This document shows, in pieces, positions 35,969-43,856 of a stretch of DNA of 64,000 bases; the stretch's first letter is position 1; every line of letters begins with the position of its first letter. The notes beneath the pieces were generated by a model, which saw only the letters and a list, made by a program, of their open reading frames with translations, was not told where the DNA came from and did not search any database. Source of the DNA: Pantoea sp. (GTDB lineage Bacteria > Pseudomonadota > Gammaproteobacteria > Enterobacterales > Enterobacteriaceae); contig NZ_JAPWKD010000002.1 of assembly GCF_028283705.1 (NCBI RefSeq), positions 62,001-126,000 of the forward strand, written 5' to 3'. The position numbers were made by a program, and so were the translations under genes.

Positions 35969-36056
35969 TGGCGGAGGAAGAGAGATTCGAACTCTCGGAT
36001 GGTTTCCCATCGGCGGTTTTCAAGACCGCTGCCTTAAGCCGCTCGGCCATCCCTCC
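35969..36056 (-). tRNA. serT: tRNA-Ser (UGA), downstream copy
   Basis: An 88-base tRNA with encoded CCA. Acceptor arms GGAGGGA/TTCCTCC include one G-T pair. It has the anticodon TGA in GGTCTTGAAAACC, a long class II variable arm (GATGGGAAACCATC) and T-arm GGTTCGAA-type. It is the second gene of a tandem pair 125 bases apart. It lies next to yccA as in E. coli. Confidence 0.95.
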
Positions 36057-36072
36057 TGATAAAACAAATATA

Positions 36073-36093
36073 CTTAACCCTGAGCAGGTTAAG
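36073..36093 (-). repeat. Perfect hairpin between the two tRNA-Ser genes
   Basis: CTTAACC and GGTTAAG are perfect seven-base arms around a seven-base loop, directly against the CCA of the upstream tRNA-Ser copy. In the joint transcript it would fold between the two tRNAs and may guide 3' processing. Confidence 0.45.
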
Positions 36094-36181
36094 TGGCGGA
36101 GGAGGAGAGATTCGAACTCTCGGATGGTTTCCCATCGGCGGTTTTCAAGACCGCTGCCTTAAGCCGCTCGGCCACCCCTCC
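36094..36181 (-). tRNA. serT: tRNA-Ser (UGA), upstream copy
   Basis: An 88-base tRNA identical to the downstream copy through the D-arm, anticodon arm (TGA), variable arm and T-loop. It differs in the acceptor stem (GGAGGGG with CTCCTCC), where position 7 and its partner changed together. The promoter lies a few bases upstream. Confidence 0.95.
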
Positions 36182-36193
36182 GCAATGACGCGC

Positions 36194-36222
36194 ACTATAA
36201 ACATCCCCCCCGAAGATGTAAA
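36194..36222 (-). promoter_or_regulatory. Stable-RNA promoter of the tRNA-Ser pair
   Basis: On the minus strand TTTACA (36222-36217) and TATAGT (36199-36194) are exactly 17 bases apart, followed by a GC-rich discriminator (GCGCG). That is typical of stringently controlled tRNA promoters. A start near 36187 lies about six bases before the first tRNA. Confidence 0.85.
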
Positions 36223-36404
36223 GCCTGCTGCGATTCATTCGCCTGAAAAACAGCCAAAAACTATTTATTCGCTGCCATAATCGCCATTCCGCTCAGGGAA
36301 ACAGCAATTTATCGCGTAAAGAAGGGTAAAACGCCTTTTCTGTCCCAGCACCGCTGCGTATTCTTTCCGCAGATTTGGTGTTCTTTCACTTTAAGGAGCG
36401 CATG

Positions 36405-37061
36405 ATGGATAGAATTATTACGTCGTCGCAACGACAGTCGCTAATCAGCACCCATAAAGTGCTGCGCAATACTTATTTCTTACTTGGCCTGACCCTGGCA
36501 TTCTCCGCCGTTACCGCCACACTCAGTACCGTCTTCGCTCTGCCTGCGCCCGGTCTGATTCTGATGCTGGTCGGCTTTTATGGCCTGATGTTTCTGACTT
36601 ACCGCCTGGCGAACAGCCCGACGGGTATTCTGGCGGCCTTTGCCTTCACCGGATTCCTTGGTTACTGCCTGGGGCCAATTCTTAACTCATTCCTCTCGGC
36701 GGGTATGGGTGATGTGATTGGCATGGCGTTGGGCGGAACCGCGCTGGTGTTCTTCTGCTGCTCGGCCTACGTCCTGACTACCCGTCGCGATATGTCATTC
36801 CTCGGCGGCATGATGATGGCGGGCTTTGTGGTGCTGCTGGTAGCGGTTGTCGCTAACCTGTTCCTGCAGCTGCCAGCCCTGCACCTGGCAATCAGCGCGC
36901 TGTTTATCCTGTTCTCAGCGGGTGCCATCCTGTGGGAAACCAGCAACATCATTCACGGCGGCGAAACCAACTATATTCGCGCCACCGTGAGCCTGTATGT
37001 ATCGCTGTACAACATCTTTGTCAGCCTGCTTAGCCTGCTGGGCTTTGCCAGCCGCGATTAG
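36405..37061 (+). CDS. yccA: BAX inhibitor-1 family membrane protein YccA
   Basis: YccA is an inner membrane protein that binds and modulates the FtsH protease (it is an FtsH substrate and can protect SecY in jammed translocons). The 218-residue product has seven membrane segments and the BI-1 family pattern; [20 protein letters not shown] and the C-terminal [20 protein letters not shown] are nearly as in E. coli. I chose the second of two adjacent ATG codons (36405) to match the family start MDRI, with AAGGAG seven bases upstream. Confidence 0.96.
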   Translation: MDRIITSSQRQSLISTHKVLRNTYFLLGLTLAFSAVTATLSTVFALPAPGLILMLVGFYGLMFLTYRLANSPTGILAAFAFTGFLGYCLGPILNSFLSAGMGDVIGMALGGTALVFFCCSAYVLTTRRDMSFLGGMMMAGFVVLLVAVVANLFLQLPALHLAISALFILFSAGAILWETSNIIHGGETNYIRATVSLYVSLYNIFVSLLSLLGFASRD

Positions 37062-37080
37062 CGTACAGTCAGTACGTCAT

Positions 37081-37106
37081 AAAACCCCGCTCCGGCGGGG
37101 TTTTTG
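37081..37106 (+). terminator. Terminator of yccA
   Basis: CCCCGC-TCCG-GCGGGG (37085-37100) followed by five T, preceded by an A-run. It lies 20 bases after the yccA stop codon. Confidence 0.9.
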
Positions 37107-37161
37107 CTTTTTCTGGCCGCCCCGCCCTACAATACGCGCAAACTAAACCTGAGGAGTCACC

Positions 37162-37488
37162 GTGATTTTTGCCGGTAAAGAGATCGCCACCGATGCGGAA
37201 GGCTATCTGAAAAACAGCACCGACTGGAGCGAGCCGCTGGCGCAAGCCATAGCAGCAACCGAGAACCTCACCCTGAGCGAAGCGCATTGGGAAGTGGTGC
37301 ACTTTGTGCGGGCTTTCTATCTGGAATTTAATACCTCACCGGCGATTCGTATGCTGGTAAAGGCAATGGCGCAAAAATATGGCGAGGAGAAAGGCAACAG
37401 CCGCTATCTGTTCCGCTTGTTCCCGGAAGGCCCGGCAAAGCAGGCGACGAAAATTGCCGGATTGCCAAAACCGGCGAAATGTCTGTAA
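37162..37488 (+). CDS. tusE: Sulfur carrier protein TusE
   Basis: TusE takes persulfide sulfur from the TusBCD complex and delivers it to MnmA for 2-thiolation of tRNA wobble uridine. The 108-residue product is of the DsrC/TusE family. It contains [20 protein letters not shown] and [20 protein letters not shown] and ends KPAKCL, the penultimate Cys being the sulfur-carrying residue. Translation starts with GTG at 37162, five bases after GAGGAG. It is convergent with yccX; their stop codons are directly adjacent. Confidence 0.96.
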   Translation: MIFAGKEIATDAEGYLKNSTDWSEPLAQAIAATENLTLSEAHWEVVHFVRAFYLEFNTSPAIRMLVKAMAQKYGEEKGNSRYLFRLFPEGPAKQATKIAGLPKPAKCL

Positions 37489-37767
37489 TCAGCCTGTGGT
37501 GAAACGGCTGGGTGGTTCTGCCGGTTGATGGGGTTCCACCAGCACTTTTTCCACCCGTGCACTGCGTGGACCGCCCGCCTTTAACCAATCAATTAATGCC
37601 ATGACCTGCGCTTCCTCACCCCAGGCCAGCACTTCCACGCTGCCATCACTCAGGTTGCGGGCATAACCTTTCACGTCCAGCTGTCTGGCCTGCGCCTGCG
37701 TGCTGTAGCGAAATCCAACGCCCTGCACCAGACCGTGCACCCAGATTTTGAAGCAGGTTGTGGCCAT
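37489..37767 (-). CDS. yccX: Acylphosphatase
   Basis: A small cytosolic enzyme that hydrolyses acyl phosphates such as carbamoyl phosphate and acetyl phosphate. The 92-residue product has the catalytic residues R20 (GLVQGVGFR) and N38 ([13 protein letters not shown]). The length is normal. It is convergent with tusE and divergent from rlmI, as in E. coli. Confidence 0.95.
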   Translation of the reverse strand: MATTCFKIWVHGLVQGVGFRYSTQAQARQLDVKGYARNLSDGSVEVLAWGEEAQVMALIDWLKAGGPRSARVEKVLVEPHQPAEPPSRFTTG

Positions 37768-37852
37768 TGCGCTCTCCCGTTACTGTTCATTGCATTTTGC
37801 CGCCATCCACCGGAAAATGACGCCTCATTTTTTCAGGTAAGCATAGCAAACT

Positions 37853-39043
37853 ATGACTGTTCGATTGATTCTCGCTAAGGGACGTGAAAAATCCCTGCTC
37901 CGTCGCCATCCCTGGGTGTTTTCGGGTGCCGTTGCCCGCATGGAAGGTAAAGCCCAGTCCGGGGAAACCATTGATATTTGTGACAGCAATGGCAAATGGC
38001 TGGCCCGTGCCGCTTATTCACCGCAATCGCAAATTCGGGCGCGCGTCTGGTGCTGGCAACAGGATGAGTCAATCGACATTGCCTTCTTTGTCCGCCGCTT
38101 TACCCAGGCACAGCAGTGGCGTAGCTGGCTGGCTCAGCGCGATGGTCTGGATAGCTATCGTCTGATCGCCGGTGAATCTGATGGCATGCCTGGCGTGACC
38201 ATTGACCGTTTCGGTGATTTCCTCGTGCTGCAGCTGCTGTCTGCCGGGGCTGAATATCAGCGCCCGACCATTGTTTCCGCCCTGCAGCAATGCTTCCCGG
38301 AATGCGCGATTTACGATCGTTCCGACGTGGCAGTACGTAAAAAAGAGGGACTGGAGCTGGCACAAGGTCCGGTGTGTGGTGAACTTCCGCCACCGCTGCT
38401 GCCGATTACCGAACATGGCATGAAATTGCTGGTGAATATTCAGGGCGGCCATAAAACCGGCTATTACCTCGATCAACGTGATAGCCGCTTTGCCACTCGC
38501 CGTTATGCCGATAATGCGCGCGTGCTGAACTGCTTCTCTTACACCGGTGGCTTTGCAGTATCAGCACTGATGGGCGGTTGCCGCGAAGTGATTAGCGTTG
38601 ATACCTCGCAGGATGCCCTGGATGTCGCAAAACAGAACGTGGAACTTAATGGCCTGGATGTCTCCCGCGCCCAGTTCCTGCGCGATGATGTATTTAAACT
38701 GCTGCGTCGTTACCGTGACAGCGGTGAAAAGTTTGACCTCATCGTGATGGACCCACCGAAATTCGTTGAGAACAAAAATCAACTGGCCGGTGCCTGCCGT
38801 GGTTATAAAGACATCAATATGCTGGCGATGCAATTGCTGAACCCCGGCGGTATTCTGATGACTTTCTCCTGCTCAGGACTGATGGCGACTGATTTGTTCC
38901 AGAAAATCATTGCTGATGCCGCCGTTGATGCCGGTCGTGATGTACAATTTATTGAGCAGTTCCGTCAGGCAGCCGACCACCCGGTGATCGCCAGCTATCC
39001 TGAAGGGCTTTATCTGAAAGGTTTCGCCTGCCGCGTACTGTGA
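37853..39043 (+). CDS. rlmI: 23S rRNA (cytosine-1962-C5) methyltransferase RlmI
   Basis: RlmI methylates C1962 of 23S rRNA using S-adenosylmethionine. The 396-residue protein has an N-terminal PUA domain (about 1-75), a middle domain and a C-terminal Rossmann-fold methyltransferase. The cofactor loop is [19 protein letters not shown], motif IV is VMDPPKF, and the catalytic Cys lies in FSCSGLM. The end [10 protein letters not shown] is typical. Length equals E. coli RlmI. The start ATG at 37853 gives [21 protein letters not shown], the known amino terminus. Confidence 0.97.
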   Translation: MTVRLILAKGREKSLLRRHPWVFSGAVARMEGKAQSGETIDICDSNGKWLARAAYSPQSQIRARVWCWQQDESIDIAFFVRRFTQAQQWRSWLAQRDGLDSYRLIAGESDGMPGVTIDRFGDFLVLQLLSAGAEYQRPTIVSALQQCFPECAIYDRSDVAVRKKEGLELAQGPVCGELPPPLLPITEHGMKLLVNIQGGHKTGYYLDQRDSRFATRRYADNARVLNCFSYTGGFAVSALMGGCREVISVDTSQDALDVAKQNVELNGLDVSRAQFLRDDVFKLLRRYRDSGEKFDLIVMDPPKFVENKNQLAGACRGYKDINMLAMQLLNPGGILMTFSCSGLMATDLFQKIIADAAVDAGRDVQFIEQFRQAADHPVIASYPEGLYLKGFACRVL

Positions 39044-39102
39044 CTTGAAAAAGCTGCCTCTGCCTCCATATCTTGAGCAGGGCAGTATTTTGGGAGGTCA
39101 CT

Positions 39103-39420
39103 ATGATTGCCAGTAAATTTGGAATTGGACAGCAGGTCCGACACCGTCTCTCCGGGGTGCTTGGCGTGATTGTGGATGTCGATGCGGAGTATTCGCTGGA
39201 TGAACCTAAGCTTGAAGAAGTGGGTGCCGCAGAGAAACTGCGCGCAGCGCCCTGGTATCATGTGGTGATGGAAGATGAAGAAGGCGAGCAGGTTCATACC
39301 TATGTCGCTGAAATCCAGCTTGCTGGTGAAACCTCATTTGAACACCCGGAACAACCTTCCATGGACGAACTGGCTGCGTCAATTCGGCAGCAGCTACAGG
39401 CACCACGCCTGCGTCATTGA
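39103..39420 (+). CDS. hspQ: Heat shock protein HspQ
   Basis: HspQ is a small hexameric protein that binds hemimethylated oriC DNA and acts as a specificity enhancer for the Lon protease. The 105-residue product starts [31 protein letters not shown] when split at the known domain start, and includes [12 protein letters not shown] and TYVAEIQL. I chose the ATG at 39103 (GGGAGGTC upstream). In E. coli it is heat-inducible through sigma-32; no clear heat-shock promoter was assigned here. Confidence 0.95.
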   Translation: MIASKFGIGQQVRHRLSGVLGVIVDVDAEYSLDEPKLEEVGAAEKLRAAPWYHVVMEDEEGEQVHTYVAEIQLAGETSFEHPEQPSMDELAASIRQQLQAPRLRH

Positions 39421-39423
39421 TCA

Positions 39424-39454
39424 AAAACGGCGACCTCAGGTCGCCGTTTGTTTT
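39424..39454. terminator. Terminator between hspQ and yccU
   Basis: AACGGCGACCT and AGGTCGCCGTT form a strong stem with a minimal loop, followed by TGTTTT on the plus strand and an A-run on the left. Confidence 0.85.
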
Positions 39455-39875
39455 AATGCACCGATTGCGAAATGCCCAGTCGCGGTATCTCAATTTTCGG
39501 GCAACGATCCATTATTACCGTCAATCCCGCATCCTGCGCCAGCACGGCGGCTTGTTCATTGATCACGCCGAGTTGCAACCAGAGTGTCTTCGCACCAATC
39601 GCAATGGCCTCCTGTGCCACTCCCCACGCCGCTTCGGCATTGCGAAACACATCTACCATATCAATGTTGCCCGGAATATCGGCCAGGGTGGCGTAGGCTG
39701 TTTGTCCCAGCAACTGCTGACCGGCCAGTTTTGGACTGACCGGCACCACGTCATAGCCCTGGTCGAGCAAAAACTTCATCACGCCGTAGCTGGGGCGATC
39801 AGGACGATCGCTGGCACCCACCAGCGCAATACGTTTGGTGTGGGTCAAAACATCACGAATGGTTTGATCGTTCAT
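39453..39875 (-). CDS. yccU: CoA-binding domain protein YccU
   Basis: The 140-residue protein is a Rossmann-fold CoA-binding-like domain similar to the front part of succinyl-CoA ligases and acetyltransferase Pat. It has RIALVGASDRPDRPSYGVMKFL, YDVVPVSPKLAGQ and the C-terminal GLTVIMDRCPKIE. The biological role is unknown. It is convergent with hspQ as in E. coli. Confidence 0.93.
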   Translation of the reverse strand: MNDQTIRDVLTHTKRIALVGASDRPDRPSYGVMKFLLDQGYDVVPVSPKLAGQQLLGQTAYATLADIPGNIDMVDVFRNAEAAWGVAQEAIAIGAKTLWLQLGVINEQAAVLAQDAGLTVIMDRCPKIEIPRLGISQSVH

Positions 39876-40052
39876 GCATCTCTCCTTTTTTCACTCGCCT
39901 GAGTGTAAATGGCATCAGCTGACCTCGCCCCCTTTCCATAGCGGAAAAGTTTGCGCGGCAGCACGAATAAGTATGTTAAAATGTAAACTAACTGCCATAA
40001 TGTAATAATTTGCTACACATCACTGATTTGCGCCCAGCTCACGGGAGTTGAA

Positions 40053-40691
40053 ATGAAGCTGTTTTTGGCTGTTACGGGTTTGATAATGCTACTCGTATCG
40101 GCATCCTGCCATGCCATTACCCTGAAACTTGATCCGGAAATCGATCTTCTGGTGCTGGATGGGCGCAAAATTTCCGGCTCACTGTTGAAAGGCGCTGACA
40201 GCCTGGAGCTGGAACGCGGACAGCACCAGTTTCTGTTTCGCGTGGAAAAATCACCTGATTCATCACCTCACAACAACCCGCATTATCAGTCGGTACCGAT
40301 GATTGTGACCTTTACCGCCACAGCCAAAACCGTCGCGATTCGTCTGCCCGCGCTGGATAACCGCCGTGAGCGCTCCACCTTCGACAGAACTCTCAATTTC
40401 CAGCTGGTCGATGAGCAGGGTAAAGAAATCGCCAGTATTCGTGACCGTCTGCCGCAGCCGGATGGTGGCGATCTTGAACAGGCAATGCTGAAGTATAACC
40501 GTAATGGTCAGGCCGCTTCCGTGCCGCGTTTTGCGGTGCAAACCAGCAGCATGTCTGACACTCAGATAAACGCAGATTTCGCCTGGCAGGACGTCAGTGA
40601 TCTGCCTTTATTACAACGTTGGTTTGAGCGTTTTGATGCCGCCACCCGTTTGCGTTTTCTCAGCTGGATGAAAACCTTACGCGCAAGTTGA
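40053..40691 (+). CDS. yccT: DUF2057 periplasmic protein YccT (CsgI)
   Basis: The 212-residue product has a Sec signal (MKLFLAVTGLIMLLVSASCHA) and the DUF2057 body starting ITLKLDPEIDLLVLDGRKISGS, with LERGQHQFLFRVEK. The E. coli protein has been described as an inhibitor of curli subunit polymerisation (CsgI). No curli genes are in this window. The ATG at 40053 follows GGGAGTTGAA, a good ribosome binding site. It precedes mgsA on the same strand by 68 bases. Confidence 0.9.
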   Translation: MKLFLAVTGLIMLLVSASCHAITLKLDPEIDLLVLDGRKISGSLLKGADSLELERGQHQFLFRVEKSPDSSPHNNPHYQSVPMIVTFTATAKTVAIRLPALDNRRERSTFDRTLNFQLVDEQGKEIASIRDRLPQPDGGDLEQAMLKYNRNGQAASVPRFAVQTSSMSDTQINADFAWQDVSDLPLLQRWFERFDAATRLRFLSWMKTLRAS

Positions 40692-40759
40692 TAGGAACGA
40701 AACGCCAGGGGTAAACTCGATGTATTACTTACATCGACCGCTAAGAATCAGGAAGCCCC

Positions 40760-41221
40760 ATGGAGCAAACCGTTCGTACCCTCAATATTCAGAAACATAT
40801 CGCCCTCGTCGCTCACGATCACTGCAAAGCCTCATTGCTGGATTGGGTGCAGAAAAACCAAAGCGCGCTGCAGTCACATGTGTTGTACGCCACCGGTACC
40901 ACCGGCAATCTGATCAATCGTCATACCGGTCTGGACGTTAACGCCATGCTGAGCGGACCGCTGGGCGGCGATCAGCAGGTTGGTGCGCTGATTTCGGAAG
41001 GTAAAATTGATGTGCTGTTCTTTTTCTGGGACCCGCTTAACGCCGTACCGCACGATCCCGACGTTAAAGCGTTGCTGCGCCTGGCGACAGTCTGGAATAT
41101 CCCGGTAGCGACAAACCGCTCCACCGCGGATTTCCTCATCCAGTCGCCGATGTTTGCCCGTGAAGTGGAGATTCAGATCCCTGATTACCCACGTTATCTG
41201 GCAGAACGCCTGAAAGCGTAA
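40760..41221 (+). CDS. mgsA: Methylglyoxal synthase
   Basis: MgsA converts dihydroxyacetone phosphate to methylglyoxal and phosphate, a bypass that frees phosphate when sugar phosphates build up. The 153-residue product carries the family motifs [22 protein letters not shown] (phosphate loop), [13 protein letters not shown] with the catalytic Asp, and [14 protein letters not shown] (catalytic His/Asp region). The ATG at 40760 has AGGAAG upstream. It ends four bases from the convergent helD. Confidence 0.97.
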   Translation: MEQTVRTLNIQKHIALVAHDHCKASLLDWVQKNQSALQSHVLYATGTTGNLINRHTGLDVNAMLSGPLGGDQQVGALISEGKIDVLFFFWDPLNAVPHDPDVKALLRLATVWNIPVATNRSTADFLIQSPMFAREVEIQIPDYPRYLAERLKA

Positions 41222-41225
41222 TACA

Positions 41226-43280
41226 TCAGGCTTTCCGGTTCTGCGGCACCCCTAAATCGCGGAAATGCCCGACAAATACGGAAGGCCGGTCCTTATCGAA
41301 CAGCAACCAAACCTGCTGACGCGCACGCGTCAGCGCCACGTAGGCTAATCGACGTTCTTCCGCATCCGGAAACGCCTCTGGTTGCGGTAACAACCCTTGT
41401 TCCATGATGGATTCCCGCGCCGCAGCCGGAAATCCATCACGTCCCTCATGCAAGCCCAGCACGATAACATAGTCTGCCTGTTGCCCCTTGCTGGCGTGGA
41501 TAGTCATAAAATCCAGTTGCAGTTTTGGCCAGCGGGTTTTGGCTTTATCCAGCAGCGCCGGACGTAAATGATGGTAACGTGCCAGCAGCAGGACGCGCTC
41601 CTCCGGTTTAACGTAACCACTTAACTTATCAAGTAATGGTTCAAGTTGTTCCTGTGCCAGTAACGTAACCGACTTCTTATTCCCTTTGGTAAGACTATTC
41701 AGTGGCTTGCGCAGCTGATGTGGGTTTTGCTGCACAAAACGATTGGCAATTTCACCAATACGATCGTTAAAACGATATGTGGTATCCAGCACGCAGCGAT
41801 CACCTTCGCCAAAATAATGATGGAAGGCCGTCGTGAGACTCATCTCCGCACCGCTAAAGCGATAAATGGCCTGCCAGTCATCACCCACGGCAAACAGCGC
41901 CGTACGTTTGTTTTGCTGACGCAATGCGGTCAGCAATGCGGCACGTTGTGGAGAGATATCCTGAAATTCATCCACCAGAATATGCTTCCACGGGCTGATA
42001 AATCGCCCTTTCTCCAGGATAGCAATCGCCTGATGGATCAGGCCTGAGAAATCGACAGCCCCCTCCTCTTTCAGCGCCGTTTTCCACACCTTCAGGAGCG
42101 GAGCCATCAACTTAATACGTTTGCTAAATTGATCGCGCTGTTCTTCCGGCACATCCGCAATCATCGCGGCCTGAGCACCGCCGTGCATCCGCATCAGTCC
42201 CAGCCAGCGTTCCAGACGAGAAGCCAGACGCTGTGCCAGTTTGTCATCCTGCCAGAACGGCCCTTCGGCAATGTCCCACTCCAGCTCGTCCTGGAGCCAC
42301 TGACGCCAGCCGTTGGCCTGTGCTTTTTTACTGCTGCATTCTTCACGCCAGGCCTCAATCAGCAATTGACGGCGGGCTTTGCTGTCACTTTCCAGTTTGC
42401 TGATAACCGGCTGCTTATTGCTGCCCTCGCGAATAATATGCAACGCCAGCGCATGGAAGGTACGCGCCTGAATCGCGCTTTTGCCGAGCCGCGCCTGAAT
42501 GCGATCGTTCATCTCATCTGCCGCCTGACGACCAAAGGCCAGCAGCAAAATTTGTTCCGGCTGTGCCAGTTTGCGTCTTAATAACCAACCAGCACGCGCC
42601 ACCAGCACCGAGGTTTTGCCACTGCCGGCACCCGCCAGCACCAGCAACGCATCTTCACCGTTAACCACGGCTTCGCATTGCGAAGGATTCAGTGGAGTCG
42701 TCTCAACCGTGGAAAAGAATTCCTGATACTCCTGAAGAATTTTTGCGGTCCATTCACGATTACGCTGACGAATAGCAGCGTCACCCTGCTCCAGCCATTG
42801 CTGGCAGAATTGCCACAATTCACGGCAATTTTCGAACTTTTCGAGACGGGATGTCGGCAAAGGTAGCGCGGAGAATTGCCGGGTGATATTTTCCTTCACC
42901 GCATTCAGCTCGCTGCGTTTCAACCAGCGGTCCTGTCCGGTAAAGGCAAAGATTTCCTGTTGTAAGTGGGTCAACACCTCAACACAAACCTCACTCATCT
43001 CCTGGCTCCAGCGTTGCCAGGCTTGTTGCAGGTAATGAAAAAAGCGCTGTGTTTCCTGCCACTCAGTGCCGTGCAATCGCACCACTTTGTCTTCAGGCAG
43101 CAAAAATTCCAGCTCACCCCATACCAGTCCACGCTTACAAACAATATCTAATAACTGATTGAAAGGAATGAGGTATTCATGACGATCGCCGCTGACTTCA
43201 ACTCCTGCAGCCAGCAGACGTACACGATTATAAGGGTGCTGTGCCAGACGTTTACCCATTGATGTTGCTTTTAGTTCCAT
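41226..43280 (-). CDS. helD: DNA helicase IV
   Basis: A UvrD/Rep-family superfamily 1A helicase that unwinds DNA 3' to 5' and takes part in recombination repair (RecF pathway). The 684-residue protein has the extra N-terminal region (1-195) and helicase motifs: Q-motif PLNPSQCEAV, Walker A LVLAGAGSGKTSVLVARAG, motif II VDEFQDIS, GDDWQAIYRFSGA, TTYRFNDRIG, and the late MTIHASKGQQADYVI and RRLAYVALTRA motifs. Length matches E. coli HelD. It is convergent with mgsA and divergent from yccF. Confidence 0.97.
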   Translation of the reverse strand: MELKATSMGKRLAQHPYNRVRLLAAGVEVSGDRHEYLIPFNQLLDIVCKRGLVWGELEFLLPEDKVVRLHGTEWQETQRFFHYLQQAWQRWSQEMSEVCVEVLTHLQQEIFAFTGQDRWLKRSELNAVKENITRQFSALPLPTSRLEKFENCRELWQFCQQWLEQGDAAIRQRNREWTAKILQEYQEFFSTVETTPLNPSQCEAVVNGEDALLVLAGAGSGKTSVLVARAGWLLRRKLAQPEQILLLAFGRQAADEMNDRIQARLGKSAIQARTFHALALHIIREGSNKQPVISKLESDSKARRQLLIEAWREECSSKKAQANGWRQWLQDELEWDIAEGPFWQDDKLAQRLASRLERWLGLMRMHGGAQAAMIADVPEEQRDQFSKRIKLMAPLLKVWKTALKEEGAVDFSGLIHQAIAILEKGRFISPWKHILVDEFQDISPQRAALLTALRQQNKRTALFAVGDDWQAIYRFSGAEMSLTTAFHHYFGEGDRCVLDTTYRFNDRIGEIANRFVQQNPHQLRKPLNSLTKGNKKSVTLLAQEQLEPLLDKLSGYVKPEERVLLLARYHHLRPALLDKAKTRWPKLQLDFMTIHASKGQQADYVIVLGLHEGRDGFPAAARESIMEQGLLPQPEAFPDAEERRLAYVALTRARQQVWLLFDKDRPSVFVGHFRDLGVPQNRKA

Positions 43281-43403
43281 GTCTGCACCGTCTTCAGGAA
43301 TAGGATTATCGCGCAGTTTACCTGCCAGACCCTTGACGCTCCAGCCTTAAAACAGGCTAAACTTGGCGTCACATATTGCGGATTGCAAAAGGAAAATCGT
43401 GTT

Positions 43404-43847
43404 ATGCGCACCGTGCTCAATATTCTCAACTTTGTACTGGGTGGCGTTTTTACCACCCTTAGCTGGCTGCTGGCGACCCTGATCAGCATCATACTTATCT
43501 TCACGCTGCCATTAACACGTTCCTGCTGGGAGATAACCAAACTCTCACTGCTGCCATTTGGTAATGAAGCGGTGCACATTGATGTACTGCGTCCGGACAG
43601 CAAAAACCAGGTGATGAACGCGGGTGGTACCTTTCTCAACATCTTCTGGCTGGTGTTTTTTGGCTGGTGGCTGTGCCTGATGCATATTTCTGCCGGTATC
43701 GTACAGTGCCTGACGATTATCGGTATTCCTGTTGGCATTGCCAATTTCAAGATAGCTGCCATCGCTTTGTGGCCGGTGGGACGTCGCGTGGTGTCGGTGG
43801 AAGAAGCTCAGGCAGCGCGGGAAGCCAATGCCCGCCGTCGTTACTAA
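43404..43847 (+). CDS. yccF: YccF family inner membrane protein
   Basis: The 147-residue membrane protein has two YccF domains and about three to four hydrophobic segments. MRTVLNILNFVLGG at the front and IIGIPVGIANFKIAAIALWP near the end are typical. The function is unknown. The start at 43404 matches the family start; an earlier ATG at 43383 would add seven hydrophilic residues. It precedes yccS by nine bases, and the two form an operon as in E. coli. Confidence 0.94.
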   Translation: MRTVLNILNFVLGGVFTTLSWLLATLISIILIFTLPLTRSCWEITKLSLLPFGNEAVHIDVLRPDSKNQVMNAGGTFLNIFWLVFFGWWLCLMHISAGIVQCLTIIGIPVGIANFKIAAIALWPVGRRVVSVEEAQAAREANARRRY

Positions 43848-43856
43848 GGCTGCACC

